64,000 nucleotides of DNA from Thermomonas sp. S9 (GTDB lineage: Bacteria; Pseudomonadota; Gammaproteobacteria; Xanthomonadales; Xanthomonadaceae), in NCBI RefSeq assembly GCF_024704365.1, contig NZ_JAJDFY010000001.1, positions 2,585,001 through 2,649,000 on the forward strand, in the 5' to 3' direction. Below, in pieces: positions 29,581 to 43,055 of the stretch (positions within the stretch are counted from its first letter, which is position 1; every line of letters starts with the position of its first letter). The position numbers and the translations under genes were made by a program. Under the pieces are notes generated by a model. The model was not told the origin of the DNA. It saw only the letters and a list, made by a program, of their open reading frames with translations, and searched no databases.

Positions 29581-30666
29581 TTACTGGCTGTTGAGCTCGG
29601 TGCGGCGGTTGATCTCGCTCTTGCAGGCCGGGAACTTGAAGCCCTTGTCCTCGAGCGGACGGCTGAAGCCGTAGCCGATCGGGCCGGCCAGACGGCTGGC
29701 GTCGATCCCGTTGCTGGTCAGGTAGTCATAGACCACCTTGGCACGGCGCTCGGACAGCTTCTGGTTGTAGCCTTCCTTGCCGCACTGGTCGGTGTGGCCG
29801 GCCACTTCCACCTTCAGCTCCGGATAGCGCTTCAGGATCTCGACCGCCTCGTTCAGGATCGCCACGGCGTCCGGACGCAGGGTAGCCTTGTCGAAGTCGA
29901 AGTTCACGCCCTTCAGGTCGATCGAGACCGGCACCGGGCAGCCATCCGGGCCGATGGTCTGGCCGGCCTGCGAGTTCGGGCACTTGTCGTTGCAGTTGTT
30001 GACGCCGTCGCCGTCGTCATCCATGTCGGCGCAGGTCTTGACCGGCTCCGGGGCCGGGGCCGGGGCGACCGGAGCGACCGGCTCCGGGCCGAGGGCGTAG
30101 GTCATGCCGATCGACAGCAGGCCATCGGTGAACTGATTCTGCTGGTTGCCGATGCGCGCCTGCTGGTCGTCGAAATCGACCCGGGTACCGATCTCAGTGC
30201 GCAGGTTCATGCGGCCGAAATCGAACTGCAGACCGGCACCGAGGTTGACCGCCAGGTTGGATGCCTTGTGCCGGCCCGGGCTCGGCAGCGGCGCCGCGTT
30301 GTACTCCTCCTCATGGCGCTGCACGCCGACGCCGCCACGCAGATACGGCCACCACTTGGCGCCCGCGTCGCGGAAGTGATAGCGCGCATCCAGCGAAACG
30401 CCGTACTGGCTCCAGTGGTAGTTCGGATTGATCTTCTTGTCCGGATTCTGATAGTTCAGCTCGGCATCCAGCGAAACCCGGGGGGTCAGGAACTTGCCGA
30501 AGCCCAGGGTGCCGAACAACGAGTCTTCAGTGCCACGATCCTTGTCCTGGAAATTCACGCCGGTCGAACCCGACACGTACCAGCGATCATCGAACTCCTG
30601 GGCAGACGCGGCCTGCGCCAGACCCAGACCACCCAGCAGGGCAGCGCAGAGGAGTTTCTTGTTCAT
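29581..30666 (-). CDS. OmpA-family outer-membrane protein
   Basis: 361-residue porin-like protein. Signal peptide MNKKLLCAALLGGLGLAQAASA, then an eight-strand OmpA-like barrel (about residues 23-195, e.g. WYVSGSTGVNFQDKD, YLRGGVGVQRHEE). A Pro/Ala/Glu-rich hinge (PEPVAPVAPAPAPEP) and a calcium-type thrombospondin-3 repeat (DMDDDGDGVNNCNDKCPNS) lead to the C-terminal OmpA domain with VNFDFDKATLRPDAVAIL and the peptidoglycan-binding VEVAGHTDQCG...NQKLSERRAKVV. Expected to tie the outer membrane to peptidoglycan. AAGGAG lies 7 bases before the ATG, a strong ribosome binding site fitting an abundant protein. Monocistronic, with its own terminator. Confidence 0.93.
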   Translation of the reverse strand: MNKKLLCAALLGGLGLAQAASAQEFDDRWYVSGSTGVNFQDKDRGTEDSLFGTLGFGKFLTPRVSLDAELNYQNPDKKINPNYHWSQYGVSLDARYHFRDAGAKWWPYLRGGVGVQRHEEEYNAAPLPSPGRHKASNLAVNLGAGLQFDFGRMNLRTEIGTRVDFDDQQARIGNQQNQFTDGLLSIGMTYALGPEPVAPVAPAPAPEPVKTCADMDDDGDGVNNCNDKCPNSQAGQTIGPDGCPVPVSIDLKGVNFDFDKATLRPDAVAILNEAVEILKRYPELKVEVAGHTDQCGKEGYNQKLSERRAKVVYDYLTSNGIDASRLAGPIGYGFSRPLEDKGFKFPACKSEINRRTELNSQ

Positions 30667-32892
<2,226 letters not shown>

Positions 32893-32994
32893 CCCACGCC
32901 GGAATGCTGAACAAATCCACGGGAAATCAAGGGGTTCAATCCACTCGTTCAGCTGACGTTGTGGAATCGCCCCCTACCGTGCGCCGACTTTTGG

Positions 32995-33027
32995 CCTGAG
33001 CGGACGCGCCCCTGCGTCTTGCTCAGG
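32995..33027. other. Structured hairpin in the fadH - sleB-like gap
   Basis: CCTGAGC (32995-33001) pairs with GCTCAGG (33021-33027) and GACGC with GCGTC inside it, an interrupted 12-bp stem. It lies about 100 bases past fadH in a 296-base gap that otherwise shows nothing clear. With no T-run it is only a possible terminator. Confidence 0.4.
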
Positions 33028-33188
33028 TAAACCGGCACGCCGCCCGCCCATCCCGACCGATGCGGGCCGCGCGCCCGGGCAAAGGCCGCCACAGAGCAGC
33101 CGCCCTCCCCAGTACGCCATGACGCGAATGCGCGGCATCCGCTCCACTGATGCCCCGCCCCGCGCCGCAACGGAGCAAGGAGTACGAC

Positions 33189-33647
33189 ATGAAACTGGCG
33201 TGGATCCTCTGGCTGTCGCACGTGCTGCCGCAGCCGGCCGCAGACTCGCTCTGCCTGTCCACCACCGTCTACCTGGAAGCGCGCGACCAGTCCGCGCTGG
33301 GCCAGCAGGCCGTCGCCGAGGTGGCCCTGCGCCGCCGCGACAGCGGCCTGTGGGGCAACAGCCTGTGCCAGGTGGTGACCGCGCGCAAGCAGTTCGCGCC
33401 CACCCTGCTGTCGCCGCAGACCCGGCTGTCCAACATCCAGGCCTGGACCGAGGCGGTCAGCGTGGCGCTGGATTCCGAGCGCAACTGGGCCCTGCCGCGC
33501 GACCAGCGCAAGCTGGTGGTGCCGGGCGCCAGCCACTTCGCGGCGCATGCCATCGCCAGCCCGGCCTGGAGCAATGCGGCCACGGTGGCCACCATCGGCG
33601 ACCATACCTTCTACAAGGTACAGAGCCTGAAACCGCGCCGCGGCTGA
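33189..33647 (+). CDS. SleB-type cell wall hydrolase (Hydrolase_2 domain)
   Basis: 152 residues, matching the catalytic domain of SleB-like lytic enzymes that cleave peptidoglycan. The catalytic Glu lies in STTVYLEARDQSALGQQAVAEVALRR; SGLWGNSLCQVVTARKQF is the conserved core and GASHFAAHAI...IGDHTFYKV the end. The N-terminus (MKLAWILWLSHVLPQPAADS) is weakly signal-like; export is likely but not certain. AAGGAG lies 6 bases before the ATG at 33189. Role in cell-wall turnover is inferred from the family. Confidence 0.8.
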   Translation: MKLAWILWLSHVLPQPAADSLCLSTTVYLEARDQSALGQQAVAEVALRRRDSGLWGNSLCQVVTARKQFAPTLLSPQTRLSNIQAWTEAVSVALDSERNWALPRDQRKLVVPGASHFAAHAIASPAWSNAATVATIGDHTFYKVQSLKPRRG

Positions 33648-33666
33648 GCCGCGCGCGGGCGGGCGC

Positions 33667-34143
33667 TCATTCCGGACCGCCGCGGTCCTGCCACAGCCGG
33701 GCCATCTCCAGATAGGTGAAGCTGGCCGACCAGGCGATCAGCATCAGCCCGGCGATCGCCTCCATCCCGGCCATGACCCGCAGCGCGCCGTCCGGCGAGA
33801 TGTCGCCGAAGCTGACCGTGCTGTAGGCCATGGCCGACAGGTAAACCCCGTCGAACAGGGAGATGTCCACCGCGCCGCGCGCCAGACCGATTCCGGGCAA
33901 CCGGTCCAGGCCCCAGTACGCAACCCCGTAGCAGGCGATTTCCAGCACATGCAGCCCCAGCAGGGCGAAGATGATCACCAGCATCGCCGAGCGGTGGCGC
34001 GGGTGGCGACGGCCGCTGTAGCGGCGCGCCAGCCCTTCCAGGCCGCGGTAATGCATCAGCACCACCAGTGCGGTGACTGCCAGCGTCACCAGCGCGGCCA
34101 GCGCATATCCGCCAAAACCAGATACTGGCGGCGCAGGAATCAC
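33667..34143 (-). CDS. Two-TM potassium channel-like protein
   Basis: 158-residue membrane protein of the Ion_trans_2 type. A first hydrophobic helix (YALAALVTLAVTALVVLM), a basic stretch, a second helix (SAMLVIIFALLGLHVLEIACYGVAYW), a pore-loop region ending in YSTVSFGDISPDG, and a last helix (MEAIAGLMLIAWSASFTYLEMA) are visible. The filter reads TVSFGD rather than the classic TVGYGD, so ion selectivity is uncertain. I chose GTG at 34143, 5 bases after the prpC stop on the same strand, so it may be expressed by read-through from prpC. Confidence 0.72.
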   Translation of the reverse strand: MIPAPPVSGFGGYALAALVTLAVTALVVLMHYRGLEGLARRYSGRRHPRHRSAMLVIIFALLGLHVLEIACYGVAYWGLDRLPGIGLARGAVDISLFDGVYLSAMAYSTVSFGDISPDGALRVMAGMEAIAGLMLIAWSASFTYLEMARLWQDRGGPE

Positions 34144-34148
34144 GATGC

Positions 34149-35300
34149 TCAGCGCTGGTCGAGCGGCACGAAGACGCGGTCTTCCGGCCCGGTGTAGTTC
34201 GCGGACGGGCGGATGATCTTGCCGTCGATGCGCTGCTCGATCACGTGCGCGCTCCAGCCGCTGGTGCGGGCGATCACGAACAGCGGGGTAAACATCGCGG
34301 TGGGCACGCCCATCATGTGGTAGCTGACCGCGCTGAACCAGTCGAGGTTGGGGAACATCTTCTTGATGTCCCACATCACCGACTCCAGGCGCTCGGCGAT
34401 GTCGAACATTTTCATATTGCCCTGCTCGGCCGACAGCCGGCGCGCGACTTCCTTGATCACCTTGTTGCGCGGATCGGACACGGTATAGACCGGATGCCCG
34501 AAACCAATGACGACTTCCTTGTTTTCGACCCGGCGACGAATGTCTGCTTCGGCCTCGTCCGGGGTCTCGTAGCGCTTCTGCACCTCGAACGCGACCTCGT
34601 TGGCGCCGCCGTGCTTGGGCCCGCGCAGCGCGCCGATGCCGCCGGCGATGCAGGAATACATGTCACTGCCGGTCCCTGCGATCACGCGCGCGGTGAAGGT
34701 GCTGGCATTGAACTCGTGCTCGGCATACAGGATCAGCGAGGTGTGCATCGCACGCACCCACGACTGCGGCGGCGGCGTACCATGCAGCAGGTGCAGGAAG
34801 TGGCCACCGATGGAGTCGTCGTCGGTTTCCACGTCGATCACCCGGCCGTTGTGGCTGTAGTGGTACCAGTACAGCAGCATCGAGCCCAGGGACGCCATCA
34901 GCTTGTCGGCGATATCGCGCGCGCCGGGGTGGTTGTGGTCGTCCTTCTCCGGCTGCACGCAGCCGAGCACCGACACGCCGGTGCGCATCACGTCCATCGG
35001 GTGCGCCGACGGCGGCAGCTCTTCCAGCGCCGCCTTCACCGCCGCCGGGATGCCGCGCAGCGCCTTCAGCTTGGCCTTGTAGGCGGCCAGCTCGGCACGA
35101 TTGGGCAGCCTGCCGTGCACCAGCAGGTGCGCGATTTCCTCGAACTCGCTGGTGGTCGCGAAGTCGAGGATGTCGTAGCCGCGATAGTGCAGGTCGTTGC
35201 CGCTGCGGCCGACCGTGCACAGCGCGGTGTTGCCGGCGGCGGTGCCGCTCAGCGCGACGGACTTCTTCGGCTTGAAGCCGGGGGTGGCGGTTTCGCTCAT
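34149..35300 (-). CDS. prpC: 2-methylcitrate synthase
   Basis: 383-residue citrate-synthase-fold enzyme condensing propionyl-CoA with oxaloacetate. Catalytic motifs include [15 protein letters not shown] (His), [19 protein letters not shown] (His) and the Asp/Arg-bearing [40 protein letters not shown]. The length, the VYTVSDPRN segment and pairing with prpB favour methylcitrate synthase over the larger type I citrate synthase. Start at 35300 ([17 protein letters not shown]) with AGGAG at 9 bases. It lies 33 bases after prpB. No acnD, prpF or prpR gene is in the window. Confidence 0.93.
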   Translation of the reverse strand: MSETATPGFKPKKSVALSGTAAGNTALCTVGRSGNDLHYRGYDILDFATTSEFEEIAHLLVHGRLPNRAELAAYKAKLKALRGIPAAVKAALEELPPSAHPMDVMRTGVSVLGCVQPEKDDHNHPGARDIADKLMASLGSMLLYWYHYSHNGRVIDVETDDDSIGGHFLHLLHGTPPPQSWVRAMHTSLILYAEHEFNASTFTARVIAGTGSDMYSCIAGGIGALRGPKHGGANEVAFEVQKRYETPDEAEADIRRRVENKEVVIGFGHPVYTVSDPRNKVIKEVARRLSAEQGNMKMFDIAERLESVMWDIKKMFPNLDWFSAVSYHMMGVPTAMFTPLFVIARTSGWSAHVIEQRIDGKIIRPSANYTGPEDRVFVPLDQR

Positions 35301-35333
35301 CGTCGTGCTCCTGGACATCGAAAAATCGTGGGC

Positions 35334-36219
35334 TCACTTCTTCGCCGCGAACAGCGTATCGAGCTGCTGCTCGTAGGCGTGGTAGCCGATGCGGTCGTAC
35401 AGCTCCTCGCGAGTCTGCATCGTCTCGATCACGTTGCGCTGGTGGCCGTCGCGGCGCACCGCCGCATACACGGCCTCGGCGGCCTTGTTGGCGGCGCGGA
35501 AGGCGGACAGCGGGAACAGCTGGATCGCCACGCCAACGCTGGCCAGCTCCTCGCGCGAGAACAGCGGGGTCTTGCCGAATTCGGTGATGTTGGCCAGCAC
35601 CGGCACCTGCACCGCCTCGACGAAGCGGCGGTAGGTCTGCAGGTCGTAAGCGGCCTCCGCGAAGATGCCGTCGGCGCCGGCCTCCACGCAGGCGATGGCA
35701 CGCTCGATCGCCGCCTCCACGCCATCCACCTGGATCGCATCGGTGCGGGCGATCAGGAAGAACCCGGCATCGGTCTTGGCGTCGGCCGCCGCCTTCACCC
35801 GGTCGACCATCTCGCCCTGCGGGACGATCTCCTTGCCCGGGCGATGGCCGCAGCGCTTGGCGCCGACCTGATCCTCGATGTGACAGGCGGCGGCGCCGGC
35901 CTTGATCAGGCTCTTCACCGTCGCGCGCGATGTTGAAGGCGCTGGGGCCGAAGCCGGTATCGATGTCCACCAGCAGCGGCAGGTCGCAGACGTCGGTGAT
36001 CCGGCGGGTATCCACCAGCACGTCTTCCAGCGTATTGATGCCGAGGTCCGGCAGGCCCAGCGAGCCGGCCGCGACGCCGCCGCCGGACAGATAGATGGCA
36101 CGATAACCAGCACGCTTTGCCAGCAGCGCGTGATTGGCGTTGATGGCGCCGATCACCTGCAGCGGAGATTCTTCGGCGAGTGCGGCGCGGAAGCGGGCGC
36201 CGGCGGAGGAAGCGTTCAT
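35334..36219 (-). CDS. prpB: Methylisocitrate lyase, single frameshift
   Basis: PEP-mutase/isocitrate-lyase-superfamily enzyme that splits 2-methylisocitrate into pyruvate and succinate, the last step of the methylcitrate cycle. Family features: [40 protein letters not shown], and the catalytic loop [21 protein letters not shown] is also typical. One extra base in the CG-alternating tract 35922-35929 breaks the frame between AFNIAR and [18 protein letters not shown]. Restored length is 294 residues, normal. GGAG stands 6 bases before the ATG at 36219. First gene of a prpB-prpC pair. Confidence 0.93.
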
Positions 36220-36277
36220 GCGGGCTCCGGCAAAAACACCATTTTAGCCGATGCCGGGCGCCGCTCCGGGGCCGTGC

Positions 36278-37478
36278 TCACGCCGGGCCGCACACCCGGT
36301 TGCGTCCGCCCGCCTTCGCCCGGTACATCGCCGCATCCGCCGCACTCGCCAGCGCCGCCAGATCGGGCGTGGCGGCATCGCGCTGCGCGGCGCCGATGCT
36401 CACGGTCAGCGCGGTGCCCGCATCGCAACCGGCGAGCAGCCGCGCCTCCTGCACCCGCTGCCGGACGATCTCGCCCAGTGCGCGGGCTTCGGGAAGCGCG
36501 ATCTGCGGCAATGCCACCACCAGTTCGTCGCCCCCATAGCGCGCGGCGATGCCGTGCCCGCCCACCACCGCCTGCAGCACCGCCGCCACGCCGCACAGCA
36601 CCTCGTCGCCCACCTGGTGGCCGAAGCGGTCGTTGACCGCCTTGAACTCGTCGATGTCCACCCACAGCAGGCTGTAGGGATGCCCGGCCTCCGCGCAGTC
36701 CGCGAAGCGGCGGGCGGCCAGCAGCTCGAACTCGCGGCGGTTGTACAGCCCGGTCAGCGGGTCGTGCACGGCCATCCGCTCCAGCTCGTCCTGCAGCCGC
36801 TTGCGCTCGGTGATGTCCTGGCCGATCGCGATGGAGCCGACCTGGCCGCGCTCGTCGAAGAACCGGCGCTGGTTCCAGGCCATGGTCTTGACCTGGCCAT
36901 CCCTGCACCGGATATGGGTTTCGAAGCCCTCGACCTCGGCGCCATCGTCGAGGATCGCGCGCACCCGCCGCGCGATGTCGGCGCGATAGGCCGGGTCCGG
37001 ATACAGCCACTCCCAGACCGCATCGCCACCGATCACCTCCTCGCGCCGGTAGCCGCTGATCTGCTCGGCAGCCTTGTTCCAGACCGTGATCCGCGCCTGG
37101 GCATCGAGCACGTTGAGCCAGATGTTGGCGTTGTCGATGATGCTCTCGCGGAACTGGTTGAGCAGGTCCAGGTCCTCGCGCTGGCGCTGCTGGCGCAGGC
37201 GATGGGCGGCTTCGTCGCGCAGCAGCCGGTACAGCACGGCGTACAACAGCACGGCGGTGGCGGCCACGTACAGCTCAGCCCTTCCAGGTCTGCACCCGGG
37301 TCAGCTGGACGGCGTCCTGGAACAGCGCCTCGACCGCGCGGTCCGACCACAGGATCCACGCCATGCCCAGCAGCAGATAGACCAGCGCCACCAGCAGCGC
37401 CTTGTTCGCGGCCAGGCGCAGCAGGGCCGCGCCACCCCGCGCAGCCGTCGACACCGCCTCGGACGCCCCGTCCCCCAT
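36278..37478 (-). CDS. PAS-GGDEF diguanylate cyclase, single frameshift
   Basis: Membrane-bound signalling protein of about 399 residues that should make cyclic di-GMP. Two N-terminal transmembrane helices (ALLVALVYLLLGMAWILW, and VAATAVLLYAVLYRLL) are followed by a PAS domain (FRESIIDNANIWLNVLDAQARITVWNKAAEQISGYRREE), a PAC segment ending DITERKRLQDELERMAVHDPLTGLYNRREF, and a GGDEF domain whose signature reads GGDEL (AARYGGDELVVAL). One extra T at 37275 turns TGGCTG into TGAGCTG on the coding strand, creating a stop just after VQTWKG; removing it gives KGWLYVAATAV. The ATG at 37478 lacks a strong Shine-Dalgarno. Confidence 0.84.
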
Positions 37479-37533
37479 GCAACTACTTAACGCCCACGCC
37501 CCCCTGCCTGCAAGTGCAACGTCCGCACACGGA

Positions 37534-37556
37534 AAAGGCGGCCAGCGGCCGCCTTT
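37534..37556 (-). terminator. Intrinsic terminator of mdh
   Basis: AAAGGCGGCC pairs with GGCCGCCTTT across a 3-base loop; on the minus strand the stem runs into TTTTCC. It lies 27 bases past the mdh stop and separates mdh from the cyclase gene. Confidence 0.8.
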
Positions 37557-37583
37557 CCGGTGCATGCCGTGCGGGCGCGCGGG

Positions 37584-38567
37584 TCAGAACAGGTGGGCGA
37601 CGCCCGCGCGCTCTTCCTCCAGCTCGGCCAGGGTCTTGTCCATGCGCTCGCGGCTGAAATCGTCGATCGGCAGGCCCTGCACGCGGGTATACTCGCCGCC
37701 CGCGCAGGTCACCGGCACGCCGTAGATGATGCCCTCCGGGATGCCGTAGCTGCCATCGGACGGCACGCCCATGGTGACCCACTTGCCGTTGGTGCCCAGC
37801 GCCCAGTCGCGCATATGGTCGATCGCGGCGTTCGCGGCCGAAGCGGCCGAGGACAGCCCGCGCGCCTCGATGATCGCCGCGCCGCGCTTGCCCACCACCG
37901 GAATGAAGGTATTGGCATTCCAGTCGGCGTCGTCGATCTTGTCCTTCAGCGACACCCCGCCCGCGGTGGCGAAGCGGTAGTCGGGATACATGGTCGGGCT
38001 GTGGTTGCCCCACACCACGAGCTTTTCGATGTCGGCAACCGGCACGTTCGCCTTGGCCGCGAGCTGGCTCAGCGCACGGTTGTGGTCCAGACGCAGCATC
38101 GCGGTGAAGTTCTTCGCCGGCAGGTCGGGCGCGGACTTCATGGCGATGTAGGCATTGGTATTGGCCGGGTTGCCCACTACCAGCACTTTCACCTCGCGGC
38201 TGGCCACGGCGTTCAGGGCCTTGCCCTGCACGGTGAAGATCTCGGCGTTCTTCAGCAGCAGGTCCTTGCGCTCCATGCCCGGGCCGCGCGGCATCGCGCC
38301 GACCAGCAGCGCGTAGTCGGCGTCCTTGAACGCGACCATCGGGTCGGAGGTGCCGACCATGCCCGCCAGCAGCGGGAAAGCGCAGTCTTCCAGCTCCATC
38401 ATCACGCCCTTGAGCGCGGCCTGCGCTTTCTCCAGCGGCAGCTCCAGCATCTGCAGGATGACCGGCTGGTCCTTGCCCAGCATTTCGCCGGACGCGATGC
38501 GGAACAGCAGGGCGTAGCCGATCTGGCCTGCAGCGCCGGTGACGGCGACTCGAACGGGGGCTTTCAT
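37584..38567 (-). CDS. mdh: Malate dehydrogenase
   Basis: TCA-cycle enzyme, 327 residues, oxidising malate to oxaloacetate with NAD+. The Rossmann loop is [19 protein letters not shown]. Substrate-binding and catalytic residues appear in [29 protein letters not shown] and [16 protein letters not shown] (His). This is the mitochondrial-cytosolic-like type I group used by Xanthomonads, not the E. coli type. I chose the second of two ATGs (38567) because GGAG lies right against the first and six bases from the second. Own terminator downstream at 37534-37556. Confidence 0.95.
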   Translation of the reverse strand: MKAPVRVAVTGAAGQIGYALLFRIASGEMLGKDQPVILQMLELPLEKAQAALKGVMMELEDCAFPLLAGMVGTSDPMVAFKDADYALLVGAMPRGPGMERKDLLLKNAEIFTVQGKALNAVASREVKVLVVGNPANTNAYIAMKSAPDLPAKNFTAMLRLDHNRALSQLAAKANVPVADIEKLVVWGNHSPTMYPDYRFATAGGVSLKDKIDDADWNANTFIPVVGKRGAAIIEARGLSSAASAANAAIDHMRDWALGTNGKWVTMGVPSDGSYGIPEGIIYGVPVTCAGGEYTRVQGLPIDDFSRERMDKTLAELEEERAGVAHLF

Positions 38568-38612
38568 GGACATCTCCGTAGTGCAATGAACGGGGAAAGG
38601 ATGGACGCCGGC

Positions 38613-39812
38613 TTACCGCAGCTCGGCGAAGAATTCCTGGATGCGGGCCAGGCCCGGCGCCAGCTGCGGCGTCGGGCAGGTATAACTGATGCGCATGGCG
38701 TTGGGCTCGCCGAATGCCGAGCCCGGCACGCAGGCCACGCCCTTGGCATCCAGCAGCGCGCTGCAGAAATCGACGTCGTTTTCGATCTTCACCCCGGCGT
38801 GCGACTTGCCGAACGCGCAGCGGATGTCGGGGAACACGTAGAACGCGCCCTGCGGCCGCGGGCAGACCACGCCCGGGATCGCCGCCAGCGCCGCCATGAC
38901 CTCGTCGCGCTTGGCCTGGAATTCCGCGCACTTGGCCGCCGGCACGTCCTGCGGGCCGGTCAGCGCGGCAATCGCGGCGGCCGTGGTGATCTCCGGCAGG
39001 TTGGTGATGTGGTTGGAATTGAGCGTGGTGACGGCCGTGGCCACTGCTTCCGGGCCGGCCATGAAGCCCACCCGCCAGCCGGGCATGCCGTAGGTCTTGG
39101 ACAGCGAGTCGATGAAGATCGTGCGTTCGCGCAGCTCCGGGCGGACCTGCATGAAGTTCACGTACTCCAGCCCGTCGAACAGCATCCGGTTGTAGATGTC
39201 GTCGGTGATGATCCAGGTGTCGGGGTACTTCACCAGCACCTCGGCCAGCGCCGCGATTTCACCGCGGGTGTACGCCATGCCGGTCGGGTTGGACGGGTTG
39301 TTGAACAGGAACACCTTGGGCCTGGCCGCCAGCGCCGCCTCCAGCTGCGCCGGGGTGACCTTGTAGTCCTGCGACGCCGGGCATTCCAGCAGCTGCACCT
39401 TCGCGTTCACGATCTCCGCGATGTCCAGGTAGCTGGTCCAGTACGGGGTCGGGAACACGATGGTGTCGCCCTCGTCCAGCAGCGCCTCGGCCAGGTTGTA
39501 GATGACGTGCTTGGCGCCGATGCCGGTGCTGCAGTTGGCGCGGGTAAAGCCGCCCAGGCCCAGCGCCTCCATGTGCGCGAGGAATGCATCCAGCAGCGCG
39601 TCGCTGCCGCGGTTGCTGCCGTACTGCCCGCTGTCCTTGGCCAGCGCCTCGCGCGCGGCGGCATACACATGCTCGCCGGGAAGGAAGTTGGGCACGCCGA
39701 TCGAGAAGCTGATGATGTCGCGGCCTTCGGCCTTCAGGCGCCTGGCCTTCTCGGCGACCTGCATGATGACGCTGGGCTTGGCGCGGCTCATGCGCCGGGC
39801 GAATTGAGGCAT
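38613..39812 (-). CDS. Pyridoxal-phosphate aminotransferase, aspartate type
   Basis: Fold-type I class I/II aminotransferase, 399 residues. Signatures: ISFSIGVPNFLPGEHV, NCSTGIGAKHVIYNL, FPTPYWTSYLDIAE, FNNPSNPTGMAYTR, DDIYNRMLFDG, and the PLP lysine in IDSLSKTYGMPGWRVGF, with the substrate-binding Arg in NAMRISYTCP. Resembles bacterial Ib aspartate transaminases (aspC of Xanthomonas type), which also accept prephenate in some species. Start ATG at 39812 has GAGG about nine bases upstream. The gap to mdh (45 bases) hints at common transcription. Confidence 0.88.
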   Translation of the reverse strand: MPQFARRMSRAKPSVIMQVAEKARRLKAEGRDIISFSIGVPNFLPGEHVYAAAREALAKDSGQYGSNRGSDALLDAFLAHMEALGLGGFTRANCSTGIGAKHVIYNLAEALLDEGDTIVFPTPYWTSYLDIAEIVNAKVQLLECPASQDYKVTPAQLEAALAARPKVFLFNNPSNPTGMAYTRGEIAALAEVLVKYPDTWIITDDIYNRMLFDGLEYVNFMQVRPELRERTIFIDSLSKTYGMPGWRVGFMAGPEAVATAVTTLNSNHITNLPEITTAAAIAALTGPQDVPAAKCAEFQAKRDEVMAALAAIPGVVCPRPQGAFYVFPDIRCAFGKSHAGVKIENDVDFCSALLDAKGVACVPGSAFGEPNAMRISYTCPTPQLAPGLARIQEFFAELR

Positions 39813-39989
39813 CGTGGGGAACCTCGGGACGGGCCGCTGGCGCGGCGTTGAACATGTGGGAAAGCCCCGGGATTCTAGCATGCTGCCCCGCGCCGACCGC
39901 CCCGTACGCATGCCCGCGGCCGGACCAGCAGCGCCCGCAAACGCGACGGGCGGCCCGTGGTCGCCCGTCGCGATACCGCTACCGCGCGT

Positions 39990-40484
39990 TCAGGCCGCCA
40001 GGATCCTGTTCCACTCGGCCACGCGCTCGGCCTTGGCGGCCAGCGCCGCTTCGGCGTCGCCCTCGATCGTCACCGACCTGATGCGGTCGCCCTGCTTCAC
40101 GGCATCCACCACGTCCATGCCCGCGACCACCTTGCCGAACACGGTGTGCTTGCCGTCCAGCCAGCCGCAGGGCACATGGGTGATGAAGAACTGGCTGCCA
40201 TTGGTGTTGGGGCCGGCGTTGGCCATCGACAGCACCCCGCGCTCGTGGCGCAGGCCGTTGCCGGTCTCGTCCTCGAAGCGGTAGCCGGGGCCGCCGCGGC
40301 CGCTGCCTTCCGGGCAGCCGCCCTGGATCATGAAATCGGCGATCACGCGATGGAAATTCAGGCCGTCGTAGAAGCCGCGCCTGGCCAGGTTGACGAAATT
40401 GGCCACGGTCAGCGGCGCCTCGGCGGCGGCCAGCTCCACGCGGATGGCACCGCGGTCGGTGTCGAAATTGGCGATCAGGCTCAT
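39990..40484 (-). CDS. ppiB: Peptidyl-prolyl cis-trans isomerase, cyclophilin type
   Basis: 164-residue cytoplasmic cyclophilin. The active-site block is [19 protein letters not shown] (catalytic Arg), followed by [40 protein letters not shown], with the Phe, Trp and His of the proline pocket. No signal peptide, so PpiB rather than the periplasmic PpiA. The start at 40484 is divergent from typA; the 121 bases between the starts must hold both promoters. Confidence 0.92.
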   Translation of the reverse strand: MSLIANFDTDRGAIRVELAAAEAPLTVANFVNLARRGFYDGLNFHRVIADFMIQGGCPEGSGRGGPGYRFEDETGNGLRHERGVLSMANAGPNTNGSQFFITHVPCGWLDGKHTVFGKVVAGMDVVDAVKQGDRIRSVTIEGDAEAALAAKAERVAEWNRILAA

Positions 40485-40605
40485 TGTGGTTCATCTCCGG
40501 GGCCAGGATGGGCGCATGAAGCCGATATAATAGCCGGCTTGCCTTCCTCCACCGCGCGCGCCGCCAGCCGATCGGCCGCCGGTGCGGCCCCCACGAGCCC
40601 ACCGC

Positions 40606-42453
<1,848 letters not shown>

Positions 42454-42512
42454 TTCCGCCGCATGCCGCGTCCGTCTCTGCGACAATCGCGCCACGCGCC
42501 AGAGAGGACGGC

Positions 42513-42986
42513 ATGAGCCATACCCCGCACTACAACCCGGACCCGCACGCGCATCCGGGCCTGCACGTCATCGCCGTGTTCGAGGCGTTCAAGGGCCTGC
42601 TGGCGCTGGTCTCGGCCAGCGGCCTGGCCTTGCTGGGGCCGCAGCCGATCCGCCACTTCATCATCGAGCTCACCTGGCGGCTGCACCTGCATCCCGAGCG
42701 CGGCCCGATCGCGCACGTGCTGGATGCGATCAGCCGCAATACCGTGCACCTGACCGCGCTGGTCCTGCTCGGGTACGCGCTGCTGCGCTTCGTCGAAGCC
42801 TGGGGCCTGTGGCGGGTGCGCGCCTGGGCCTCGTGGCTGGGCGTGGTATCGGCGGCGCTGTACCTGCCGCTGGACATCGGCGCGATCTTCCGCCATCCGG
42901 GCTGGCTGTCGGTGACGGTGCTGATCATCAACCTGGTGGTGGTGTACGCCCTCGCCCGCGACCTGCTGCGCAGGCGCCGGCACTGA
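42513..42986 (+). CDS. DUF2127-type membrane protein
   Basis: 157 residues with four predicted hydrophobic helices: HVIAVFEAFKGLLALVSASGLALL, TVHLTALVLLGYALLRFVEAWGLW, AWASWLGVVSAALYLPLDIGAIF and LSVTVLIINLVVVYALA. The layout and the LRFVEAWGLWRVRAWASWLG segment match DUF2127 proteins, whose function is unknown. N-terminus is His/Pro-rich (MSHTPHYNPDPHAHPG), a possible metal-binding tail. GAGGA precedes the ATG. Downstream of typA on the same strand. Confidence 0.78.
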   Translation: MSHTPHYNPDPHAHPGLHVIAVFEAFKGLLALVSASGLALLGPQPIRHFIIELTWRLHLHPERGPIAHVLDAISRNTVHLTALVLLGYALLRFVEAWGLWRVRAWASWLGVVSAALYLPLDIGAIFRHPGWLSVTVLIINLVVVYALARDLLRRRRH

Positions 42987-43055
42987 CCGCCCGCACTTGC
43001 CCGCGGGCGCGCCCTGCGCAATGCTCCGCCGGTTGCCCACGCACCGGAGTCCGCC

